Part shown: positions 25,308 to 33,098 of the stretch, piece by piece
Layout: the number at the start of each line of letters is the position of its first letter
Position numbering within the stretch: the stretch's first letter is position 1
Assembly: GCF_017316305.2 (NCBI RefSeq)
Contig: NZ_CP147250.1
Coordinates: forward strand, 1,260,001-1,324,000
Source: Enterococcus sp. DIV1094
GTDB lineage: Bacteria > Bacillota > Bacilli > Lactobacillales > Enterococcaceae
Direction of reading: 5' to 3'
DNA: 64,000 nucleotides
Program-made: the position numbers and the translations under genes
Notes under the pieces: generated by a model
What the model was told of the DNA's origin: nothing
Seen by the model: the letters and a program-made list of their open reading frames with translations, nothing else
Databases searched by the model: none

Positions 25308-26141
25308 TTATTCATGAGAAGCTGTGTGGAAGACATTGAAATAATGTTCCAAAGTTTCAGCAATCGCATCATTTGTATCATGGATCAAGTCAAAGTAATT
25401 TTCTGGTTGCTCTTTACGGATCTTATCCATGGCTGCTGTGATAAAGTCAGTAAAGATATTGATTTTACGAATCCCATTCAGCGCACACTTCTCAAGGTTT
25501 TCATCGCCAGAAGAAGAGCCGCCGTGTAAAACTAAAGGAATAGCCAAAGCATCATAAATCTGTTGCAAGACAGCGAAGTTGATTTTTGGGGTTCCTGTGT
25601 AGTGTCCATGTGCGGTACCGATCGATACTGCCAATGAATCCACCCCAGTTGCTTCTGCAAATTTCACTGCTTCGCTAAACTCTGTGTAGATGGAATCACT
25701 CTCTTCTGATTCTAAGCTATCACCAGCACCGACATGGCCGATTTCTGCCTCCACAACGACACCAAAAGGATGCGCATAATCAGCGATTGCTTTCGAGCGG
25801 CGAACGTTCTCTTCAAATGAATCTTCGGATGCGTCGATCATGACAGAAGTAAACCCTAGATCGATTGCTTGTTTGATGATTTTTTCGTCTTGACCATGGT
25901 CTAAATGCAAAGCGACAGGAGAAGTACTTTGTTCTGCTAAGAATTTACCGATCAAAGCAGCTTCCTCTAGTGACATCATGTCCATATGTGATTGGGCAAA
26001 CGCGAGAATCAATGGTTTTTTTAAACGCTCAGCTGTTTTAACGTACGTTCTTGCGCTATCTAAATCGAAGAAATTGGCAGCAGGGATCGCATAATTGTTT
26101 TTATCCGCCTGTTCAAATAATTCTTTTGTAGTAACCAGCAT
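25308..26141 (-). CDS. Class II ketose-bisphosphate aldolase (GatY/KbaY/FbaA-like)
   Basis: 277 residues. Zinc-ligand and active-site motifs of class II aldolases are present: LHLDHGQD (the catalytic Asp and zinc His), VEAEIGHVG, SIGTAHGHYTG and LHGGSSSGDENL, ending in KINIFTDF. These enzymes cleave 1-phosphorylated or 1,6-bisphosphorylated ketoses to dihydroxyacetone phosphate and an aldehyde. The gene follows PTS IIA, IIC and IIB genes and precedes the TIM-like gene, so it is the presumed splitting step for the imported, phosphorylated sugar. The chain length of the natural substrate cannot be read from the motifs. Confidence 0.87.
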   Translation of the reverse strand: MLVTTKELFEQADKNNYAIPAANFFDLDSARTYVKTAERLKKPLILAFAQSHMDMMSLEEAALIGKFLAEQSTSPVALHLDHGQDEKIIKQAIDLGFTSVMIDASEDSFEENVRRSKAIADYAHPFGVVVEAEIGHVGAGDSLESEESDSIYTEFSEAVKFAEATGVDSLAVSIGTAHGHYTGTPKINFAVLQQIYDALAIPLVLHGGSSSGDENLEKCALNGIRKINIFTDFITAAMDKIRKEQPENYFDLIHDTNDAIAETLEHYFNVFHTASHE

Positions 26142-26153
26142 GTGGATTCTCCT

Positions 26154-26438
26154 TTATTCGTTGATTTTCTTCTCGATTTCAGCATACATCGCTTCTGTAC
26201 CGATACCTGTCAATAAAGGCAGACCCATGATCACACGATCTTTGATTGAATCTGGGACAACTGTCGTGCTGACAACAATATCGTATTCATCGATTTTATT
26301 CATTTCATCCGCTACTTTTGATTGATACAATTTCACTTGATCAGTTAGTCCTTTTTCTTTCAACCATTCTTTCACTTTATTCGTTACAACAGTCGAAGTT
26401 GCGACACCTGTGCCACACATGATCAATAATTTTTTCAT
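26154..26438 (-). CDS. PTS galactitol-type EIIB
   Basis: 94 residues. It starts MKKLLIMCGTGVATSTVV, with the phosphoryl-accepting cysteine at residue 8 in the GatB-type P-loop. It passes phosphate from EIIA (27810) to the sugar bound by EIIC (26451). Gene order IIA-IIC-IIB with 12-13 bp gaps supports one transcript. Confidence 0.9.
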   Translation of the reverse strand: MKKLLIMCGTGVATSTVVTNKVKEWLKEKGLTDQVKLYQSKVADEMNKIDEYDIVVSTTVVPDSIKDRVIMGLPLLTGIGTEAMYAEIEKKINE

Positions 26439-26450
26439 CCTAGTTTCCTC

Positions 26451-27797
26451 CTATTCAGCTGCTTTAGCTGCTTGTTTTTTGGGTAAAATTTTGTTGACGT
26501 AAATCAAGCCGATCAGAACAACTGCGCCGATGATCGCTAAACCACCCCAGCTTAAAACTTTTGTTAAGCCGACATACATCCAAGTTGTCCAGAGGCCACC
26601 TTCTGCCATTGCAGTGATCGTTGAGTTTCCTTGTAAATCAAAGTTTGCTGAACGAGCAGCTGTTGTTACTAGCGGAGCAACCCAAGAAGTAATGTAAAGA
26701 ATACTTACCATGTAGACTGTTCCAGCAATCACTGTTCGAATGATGTTTCCTGCAAAGACAGCCGCCATCAAACAGATCAAGAAAGGAATCGTTGCTAAAT
26801 CGCCAAAAGGTAAGGTCGTATTTCCTGGTAGAATGACTGCCAATAAAATAGTGATCGGCACGAGCAATAAGGAAGAAGAAAGCACAGCTGGATGACCGAC
26901 AGATAATGCCGCATCCATTCCGATATAAAGTTCTCTTCCTGGGAAACGTTTTTTAACAAATTCATTCGCAGCTTCTGATATCGGCGTAAGCCCTTCCATT
27001 AATAAAGCAACCATTTTAGGCATGATCACCATAACGGCACCTGTTTGAACCGCCAATTGACCTGTACCAGCGACATCATAACCAGCCAAAATCCCCATCA
27101 CTAAACCAATCAAGAAGCCCATTACGGTTGAATCACCGAAAACCCCAAATTTCTTTTGAATCGTTTCAGGGTCAGCTTTCCAATCTCTCAATCCTGGTAT
27201 ACGATCAAAAATCCAATTCATTGGTAATGCAAAGACAAATCCCGGAGCAGCTGTTCCATGTGGGAAAGTAATATTCGGGAATCCATAAAATTTATTGATG
27301 ATCGGTCCTAGGATATCGCCCATCAAAAGAATCATCATCAAGTAGATCACAGTTGCAGCGATCCCCATAGCGAAGTCACCAGTCAAAGCAAAAATAAGAG
27401 ATGAAATAAATGCAGCATGCCAGATATTCCAAATATCGACATTCAATACTTTCGTCAAGCCGAGTAAAATAAGAACGACATTCAACACCACACCAATTGG
27501 AATGGCTAGACTTCCCAAGATCGTTCCATAAGAAATCGCCGCTGCGGCTGGCCAACCGACATCGATCGTAGTCAAGTTCAACCCTAAACGCTCGACCATA
27601 TGCTGTGCCGCTGGTCCTAAGCTGTTTCCTAGTAAGTCGATCACTAAATTCAAACCGACAAAACCAACGCCAACTGTCAATGCTGAAGTAAATGCTTTTC
27701 CTGGCTTTGTGCCTAAAATGATCCCAAAAATAAAGATCAAGATAGGAAGAACAACGATCGAACCTAAATCAACAAACCATTGTAATGCATCTAACAT
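26451..27797 (-). CDS. PTS galactitol-family EIIC permease
   Basis: 448 residues, at least ten hydrophobic segments. The GatC signature regions are visible: GTKPGKAFTSALTVGVGFVGLNL at the N-terminus, NITFPHGTAAPGFVF in the middle, and YIGMDAALSVGHPAVLSSSLL in the second half. GatC-type permeases carry polyols and sugars such as galactitol, and many have unknown cargo. With the neighbouring aldolase and TIM-like isomerase, the cargo would enter as a phosphorylated polyol or ketose. Starts at ATG 27797. Confidence 0.9.
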   Translation of the reverse strand: MLDALQWFVDLGSIVVLPILIFIFGIILGTKPGKAFTSALTVGVGFVGLNLVIDLLGNSLGPAAQHMVERLGLNLTTIDVGWPAAAAISYGTILGSLAIPIGVVLNVVLILLGLTKVLNVDIWNIWHAAFISSLIFALTGDFAMGIAATVIYLMMILLMGDILGPIINKFYGFPNITFPHGTAAPGFVFALPMNWIFDRIPGLRDWKADPETIQKKFGVFGDSTVMGFLIGLVMGILAGYDVAGTGQLAVQTGAVMVIMPKMVALLMEGLTPISEAANEFVKKRFPGRELYIGMDAALSVGHPAVLSSSLLLVPITILLAVILPGNTTLPFGDLATIPFLICLMAAVFAGNIIRTVIAGTVYMVSILYITSWVAPLVTTAARSANFDLQGNSTITAMAEGGLWTTWMYVGLTKVLSWGGLAIIGAVVLIGLIYVNKILPKKQAAKAAE

Positions 27798-27809
27798 AAA
27801 TTTTCCTCC

Positions 27810-28271
27810 TTATTGCAAGCCGTATTTTTTTATGATCGTTAGATATTCTGTTTCTGTAGTGAGTGTTAAGAGTCCCTCTAAAACACCAGGTTTTTGGAAC
27901 ATCTCAATCAATTGTTGCAACATCTCTAATTGTTCATGTGGTTCTTTCAAAGCAAGCATGAATAATAGCGAAACGTTTATTTCTTTGTCATTGGTGCCCA
28001 TTTCAATAAACGATAAAGGCTTTTTAAGCGACATGAACGCTACTTGAGATTCATTGACATACTGACTATCTGTATGTGGAATCGCGACGCCAATCCCGTT
28101 GATCGCTAAGCCTGTTGGAAATACTTCTTCACGGCGGATGATATTTTGATAGAAATCATCCGTGACACATTGTTTTTTTCGCAGTTCTTCTGATAATTTT
28201 TGCAATGCTTCTTCTTTTGTTTCAAATGATTGATTCAATAATGCAAGTTGATGATCAAAAAACAAGCTCAT
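27810..28271 (-). CDS. PTS EIIA (fructose/galactitol type)
   Basis: 153 residues. GVAIPHTDSQYV carries the phosphohistidine; REEVFPTGLAI is the preceding family motif. The start MSLFFDHQLALLNQ at ATG 28271 matches other EIIA N-termini; the frame is open to ATG 28304. AGGAGG lies close upstream of ATG 28271, and the gene overlaps the end of the regulator gene by 17 bp. Confidence 0.87.
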   Translation of the reverse strand: MSLFFDHQLALLNQSFETKEEALQKLSEELRKKQCVTDDFYQNIIRREEVFPTGLAINGIGVAIPHTDSQYVNESQVAFMSLKKPLSFIEMGTNDKEINVSLLFMLALKEPHEQLEMLQQLIEMFQKPGVLEGLLTLTTETEYLTIIKKYGLQ

Positions 28272-30210
28272 TCCCTCCTCGTAAAAGTCTGTGATAAAGT
28301 TCATCTGGCGTTTGACTCGCTACAATCCACTGGATTTCCTCTGAGGAATTGAATAAGTCATAAATGGAAGCAATCAATTCTTTTGCTTCGCTCATATTTT
28401 CCTCGGCGATCGCTAATAAGACGATCAATTGGATTTTCGTATCTCCCCAAGCAATCGGGGAAGCAAGTGTGACGAATGCCAATTTTGTTTCTTTCACTGT
28501 ATGCGGATCAGCATGAGGGATCGCAACCCCTGTTTTTAATCCGGTACTACCTAATTCTTCTCGATCAAATAAAGAGCGTTTAAAACCGTGCGTCACTAAA
28601 TCTTTTTCAAGATAATCATTAGCTAAAAAAGACAAGATTGCTTCTTTTGTAGAAAAAGGCTTTTGTATATAAATGAAAGCTGGATCAAGGTATTTTTTTA
28701 GTAAAGTGGGTGATTGATATTTTTTTGAATGGAATTTTTTTTCGTTTTCGTTCAAATTAGAGATCCTCGCTGAAATGTTTGTGATGTCCTCTGTAGTGGG
28801 TAGAGCAGATACGTACATAACAGGTGTTTCTATTTCTTCTAAAGGAATCGTTGAAATAATCATATCAACCATTTCTAAAGAGGTGTGGGGCAGTCTATTC
28901 GATTGAATGATTTCTAAAACGGTATTTGCTGAGATCGTCTGCTTGATTCGATTGAAAATCAATTCGGACGTAGCAAGCCCAGAACGGCATACGATGAGAA
29001 TATGATTCGTCATCTTCCGCTTTTCAAAAGCCAATTGGAAATGGATCGTAAGAAAAGAGACTTCATCTTCCGTTAAAGAGCAGTGGAACTCTTTTTCTAA
29101 TTCACCAATCGCATACTTGGTCAATGTGAACATCGTCGAATATTGTGTTTTGATACTTTTAAGCAAAGGATTCTTGATCAACATCCCCGTTTTCAGACGA
29201 TGGATCATCGGGACGATATGTGAGAGCAAGGCTTGAAACAACAGTTCATCTTGAGTCAAATCGATTTTCAATAAAGTCGACATTTTGCCAATAATCTGTT
29301 TAGTAGAAACCGTGATCACTGAATCGGGTTTATCCGTGCTTTGAACATAAGGCTCGATTCCATGCGCAAGTAAAAGCGAGCAGATATATTGGATATCTGA
29401 TTCCTGTAACGAAATTGCCATGTAGTCATTGACCATTTCAGCAAATGAGCGCGCGATCATATAGAGCTTCATCCGTTTTAGTTCATCAAAGACTAGCTGT
29501 TCTTGTTTTTCGATGTGATGATCTAAAAGAAGCCTAGATAAAAAAATCTGTAAGGATAAAGACAATGATTCCACAAAATAATTATTGATTTGTCGTCCGG
29601 TTTGCTGGATCATCCCAGAGATGAACGCCTCCGTCAGTTCGATGATTCGCTCATCAAATAAAGAGGGGATGGAAGTATGTTGACTGCCTTCCGTTTCCAT
29701 ATATGGTTCTAAGAATGACTTGAACACATGCTGTTGTACCGATTCATCTGCGAGCAATTGCAGGCCATTTGATGTTACCTTTCCTGTGATCTGCTTGGCT
29801 TGGCAAAATCTCACGATGTCATCGACATCATTTTTGATCGACTGTTGACTCACGAAAAAATATTCAGCAAACTCTTGATAGCGCATGGCTTTTTTTGAAA
29901 ATAGATAGTTTCCAAATATGAACAAGCGACGATACTCTGGCGAATATTCATCAAGAATGAGTTGCTCATACACCAAAAGACAGCGTGCTTTTTGTTTTGC
30001 TGATTCATTACCTTCCAAACGAATCCCTTTACGTGGCAACTTAGTAATCGTAGTGCCTGTTTCTTTTATTTTTTCTTCCAAACTTGTTAAGTCGTTGTAG
30101 ACAGTCTTAGGAGAGACATACAACTGTTTTTGGAAAAAAGCTGCTGGTTGATACTTCTGCTGTTCTAAAAGTAGACGGAGCAACAGCTTTTCCCTTTTAC
30201 TTAAAATCAT
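28255..30210 (-). CDS. BglG/MtlR-type transcriptional activator with PRDs, EIIB-like and EIIA domains
   Basis: 651 residues: an N-terminal HTH (about 1-110; LLLRLLLEQQKYQPAAFFQKQLYVSPKTVYNDL), two PTS regulation domains (about 190-400), a GatB-like EIIB segment (LIVCRSGLATSELIFNRI, cysteine about residue 412) and a C-terminal EIIA domain (about 510-650) with GVAIPHADPHTV. This layout belongs to activators controlled by PTS phosphorylation of histidines in the PRDs and the EII-like domains. It is the first gene of the minus-strand PTS/aldolase operon. Start ATG 30210 (rather than GTG 30219) has GGAGG 8 bases upstream, and a cre-like palindrome sits at 30224-30235, implying CcpA repression. Confidence 0.87.
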   Translation of the reverse strand: MILSKREKLLLRLLLEQQKYQPAAFFQKQLYVSPKTVYNDLTSLEEKIKETGTTITKLPRKGIRLEGNESAKQKARCLLVYEQLILDEYSPEYRRLFIFGNYLFSKKAMRYQEFAEYFFVSQQSIKNDVDDIVRFCQAKQITGKVTSNGLQLLADESVQQHVFKSFLEPYMETEGSQHTSIPSLFDERIIELTEAFISGMIQQTGRQINNYFVESLSLSLQIFLSRLLLDHHIEKQEQLVFDELKRMKLYMIARSFAEMVNDYMAISLQESDIQYICSLLLAHGIEPYVQSTDKPDSVITVSTKQIIGKMSTLLKIDLTQDELLFQALLSHIVPMIHRLKTGMLIKNPLLKSIKTQYSTMFTLTKYAIGELEKEFHCSLTEDEVSFLTIHFQLAFEKRKMTNHILIVCRSGLATSELIFNRIKQTISANTVLEIIQSNRLPHTSLEMVDMIISTIPLEEIETPVMYVSALPTTEDITNISARISNLNENEKKFHSKKYQSPTLLKKYLDPAFIYIQKPFSTKEAILSFLANDYLEKDLVTHGFKRSLFDREELGSTGLKTGVAIPHADPHTVKETKLAFVTLASPIAWGDTKIQLIVLLAIAEENMSEAKELIASIYDLFNSSEEIQWIVASQTPDELYHRLLRGGNELVF

Positions 30211-30223
30211 CAAACCCACCTCC

Positions 30224-30235
30224 GGAAGCGCTTCC
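30224..30235. promoter_or_regulatory. Catabolite-response (cre)-like palindrome
   Basis: GGAAGCGCTTCC is a perfect 12-bp palindrome centred on GCGC, matching the cre core. It lies just upstream of the ribosome-binding site of the PTS regulator, so CcpA binding would repress the whole operon. Confidence 0.6.
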
Positions 30236-30239
30236 TTAA

Positions 30240-30878
30240 ATCTATCTTAATGAAACTTTGTTATGTAGTAAATGATAACTAATTACCACATTAATGTGGT
30301 AGTCCTTGGTATAACAATGTTTTGTCCATTTCAATGGACAGTTTATAAGGTGGGAAAAGTAATGATAAAAAATGAATATAATCCATATTTAATTTTTTGC
30401 GGTGAGAAGGTAAGTGAGGGTTCTAAAATAGTATATACACAATATAGATGACTTATTTAAAATAAAAGTAAGCAAACGAAACAAGCCACCAAAACAAGAA
30501 ATAGGCAATCCCTTTTGTTTTAGTAGCTTGTTATTAAAAAATTATTTTAGTACATTTCAGAATGTCAGAAGAATGCGTTATAGGGTTCAATTATCCTTAT
30601 TTTCGACTAGGTGAAAAATGGATAATATTTGAATAATCATCAAGATAGTGTAAGTATCCTTTCAAAGTGCCATCAAAGATTGCTTGATAAATGACTTCAC
30701 TTAACTTGAATTCGAGCACCTTTGCCCCAACCTCATGGACGATTATGACCCCAAAAAGGTATTTTCTGACTAATATGGGAAATCATCGGCAGAAAATGAT
30801 ATAAGTGATGTATATCTATTTGTGAAGAAGTTAAATAGTTAGTCTATGTAAAACATCTATTTTGGAGTTGATACGAAC
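30240..30878. other. Non-coding stretch with one imperfect hairpin
   Basis: About 640 bp, AT-rich, with no supported ORF. An imperfect hairpin (AAACAAGC...GCTTGTT, with inner CAAAACA/TTGTTTT) spans about 30479-30531 and may be a terminator. The promoter of the PTS operon should lie next to 30240; the rest shows nothing I can name. Confidence 0.4.
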
Positions 30879-31247
30879 ATGAAAATCATACTAAGCAATA
30901 TATTAAGAAACGTGATACTTGCGTTATATGCGAGTGTAATGGCTATTGGCATCGCAAAAATATTGTCAAAACAAGAGTTAGTTATATTGCACCCAAGTAC
31001 TATCGGATTGATTTTAGGATTAGCTACACTAGGAGAACAAACTATTCAACAAAAACTTGGCAAACTCAAAGTATTTTTACTGTTGTTTCTTCTGTCATAT
31101 ACATTTGAAAAGACATTGGAATACCTGGATAGTATAAAAATCAGTGTACCACTTCATGAGTATCTATGGATCATGTCCATCGCTTCTTTAGGGGCTTGTT
31201 TTTATTATCTAAGGCATTACTTTGTAAAAAAAGAGCAGAAATCTTAA
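30879..31247 (+). CDS. Small membrane protein, unknown function
   Basis: 122 residues with three or four hydrophobic segments (about 10-28, 36-55, 65-80 and 97-112) and a basic C-terminal tail (VKKEQKS). Ribosome-binding site GGAG lies 11 bases before ATG 30879. I do not recognise a family, and it shares no clear unit with its neighbours: the PTS operon is divergent and the Mga-like gene convergent. A terminator follows at 31280. Confidence 0.6.
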   Translation: MKIILSNILRNVILALYASVMAIGIAKILSKQELVILHPSTIGLILGLATLGEQTIQQKLGKLKVFLLLFLLSYTFEKTLEYLDSIKISVPLHEYLWIMSIASLGACFYYLRHYFVKKEQKS

Positions 31248-31279
31248 CTTACTTTTAGACACATCTAGTCAAAGATAAT

Positions 31280-31320
31280 AAAAGGACTGTAGAATCATGT
31301 TAGATTCCGCAGTCCTTTTA
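31280..31320. terminator. Bidirectional terminator
   Basis: AAAAGGACTG pairs with CAGTCCTTTT, with an inner GAATC/GATTC stem. It sits between the convergent membrane-protein gene and Mga-like gene. Confidence 0.88.
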
Positions 31321-31344
31321 TTCTGTCAACAGCAGAGTAAGCGC

Positions 31345-32832
31345 TTAAAATTTACGAACTTGATGTTTCTGCTTCATTTGTTTATCTAGATAGGTTTCTT
31401 GAATCAGGAAGAGTAGTTCTTTCCATCTTGTTGCATTATCTAGTGAATCTAAATAAAAAATCTTCTTATTCGATGTAGGCCGTTCTAGCATATCTGTGAT
31501 GACGATGTCTGATAGAGAATAATTATCTGTGATCATAATTTGCTTTTCATTAAATAAATGTCTAAGCTGATTTTCAACAAAAAAGCTTGCAGTAAAGTCT
31601 TTGGATAGGTGCAAATAGATTTTCACTTCTGACTTCATTTCAGAGGTGAAAAGAGTATATAGTTGATTTGCTAAGTAATGTTTGTGCTTTTCATTCATAG
31701 TAAGGGGAGATAGGTTCGTCTCAATGATCGACATGTATTCATTTTTTACCTCGGAATGAAACGACCAAGAAGGGATAAATAAATCAGAAAAGCAATCTAA
31801 TGTATCGCCAACTAGAAAATAAAAAGTATTGAATAATGTTATATAGTAGTTAAATAAACATCGTTCTTCCTCTAGAATACCCTCTTCGATCAACATCGTG
31901 TTCATTCTAAGGACATCATTAGACAGCGTACAGTAAGGATGGATTTCATTCACGAAAGCTTTTCCTAAATTGATTTTTTCCTTTGTTTGAATGACATCTG
32001 AAATAAAAATACGTGCAAGAAAGTTAAAATATTGAATTTCCGTTTTCTCCACATTTCTTTCGAGAGTGCCAAAGGTGTCCTGTTCAAAAATTGAAGCTAC
32101 ACCAACAATCTCATGAATAAGTGTGAAGAGCGTTTGGATCAATTGGTCTTTTGGTTGGGGAACGTAATTCTGGTTCCTGATCCTGATTTGCAAAATAGCA
32201 TAGAGAATACATAGCGATCTATTTTTTATATTTGACCGTTGATGCGAGTAAATCAAAATGTCTTCTGGAATATTCTCTAGAATACTTTCGAGGGGCATGT
32301 CGTAGAATGGCCATTCGATATCTTGAAAAGAATCTTGCAAGAATAAATAAGAAAATAAGCGTATATTCATTTCATTTCCCTTTAAAGAAAAATTTCCTTT
32401 TGAAATAGTGATCATGAAATCAAAAGATGAAAAGAAGTTATTTAAATGTTGTGTGATTTTATTCAAATAACTGTTCGAGATAAAAAGTTCATTTAGAATG
32501 GTAGCCTTGTCCAGTGAAGTTCGAGTAAGTATTAGAACAGTATAATTAAAAATCGTATTTGTTTTAAGTAATTGCAGCTTTAAATTGTATGCTACATCGA
32601 TTGCTTCTGATTTAAACGTGGGATGGATGTGAATCATGCCAGATTTTTTTATTACGATAAAGTCTTTAAGTCCTTGATGCTCTTCCAAATGTTTTTTTAT
32701 CGTTGAAATTGTTTCTCTAATGGTTCTTTTAGATAACTTCAAATCTCGTGAAATCTCATCAGTCGTTGTTTGATCTTTATTTACAATGAAAAATAGAACT
32801 GCCAATTCTTTTCTTAAATAGTCCGGTATCAT
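31345..32832 (-). CDS. Mga-like virulence-type transcriptional regulator
   Basis: 495 residues. The N-terminal HTH (about 20-45: TTDEISRDLKLSKRTIRETIS), a second HTH (about 110-135: TILNELFISNSYLNKITQHL) and a long helical PRD-like middle, then a GatB-like C-terminus, follow the layout of Mga/AtxA-type PRD-containing regulators. These are activators of surface protein genes in streptococci and enterococci and respond to PTS phosphorylation. The gene is divergent from a large LPxTG-type surface protein (33099), an obvious target; the 266-bp gap would hold both promoters. Confidence 0.82.
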   Translation of the reverse strand: MIPDYLRKELAVLFFIVNKDQTTTDEISRDLKLSKRTIRETISTIKKHLEEHQGLKDFIVIKKSGMIHIHPTFKSEAIDVAYNLKLQLLKTNTIFNYTVLILTRTSLDKATILNELFISNSYLNKITQHLNNFFSSFDFMITISKGNFSLKGNEMNIRLFSYLFLQDSFQDIEWPFYDMPLESILENIPEDILIYSHQRSNIKNRSLCILYAILQIRIRNQNYVPQPKDQLIQTLFTLIHEIVGVASIFEQDTFGTLERNVEKTEIQYFNFLARIFISDVIQTKEKINLGKAFVNEIHPYCTLSNDVLRMNTMLIEEGILEEERCLFNYYITLFNTFYFLVGDTLDCFSDLFIPSWSFHSEVKNEYMSIIETNLSPLTMNEKHKHYLANQLYTLFTSEMKSEVKIYLHLSKDFTASFFVENQLRHLFNEKQIMITDNYSLSDIVITDMLERPTSNKKIFYLDSLDNATRWKELLFLIQETYLDKQMKQKHQVRKF

Positions 32833-33098
32833 TTGCTAACTTACTCCATTTCTTGAATACAATTTTTGTTGTTTGTTCTACAAAAATTGTGGATAGTAGT
32901 CGTTTTTTCGTCATGTTATTATATCACTGTTGGTATAGATATGTAAAATGATATAATGTTATTTTTTAAAATATTAACCTTGAATTTCAAGCTTTTTTAT
33001 TTTTATTAACGTTATTTTTGGAGTGGTTGAAAAATACATTTATCAAATTTACATACCTGAATTGAGAGATATGGTTGAAAAAGAAATGGAGAGAAGCA

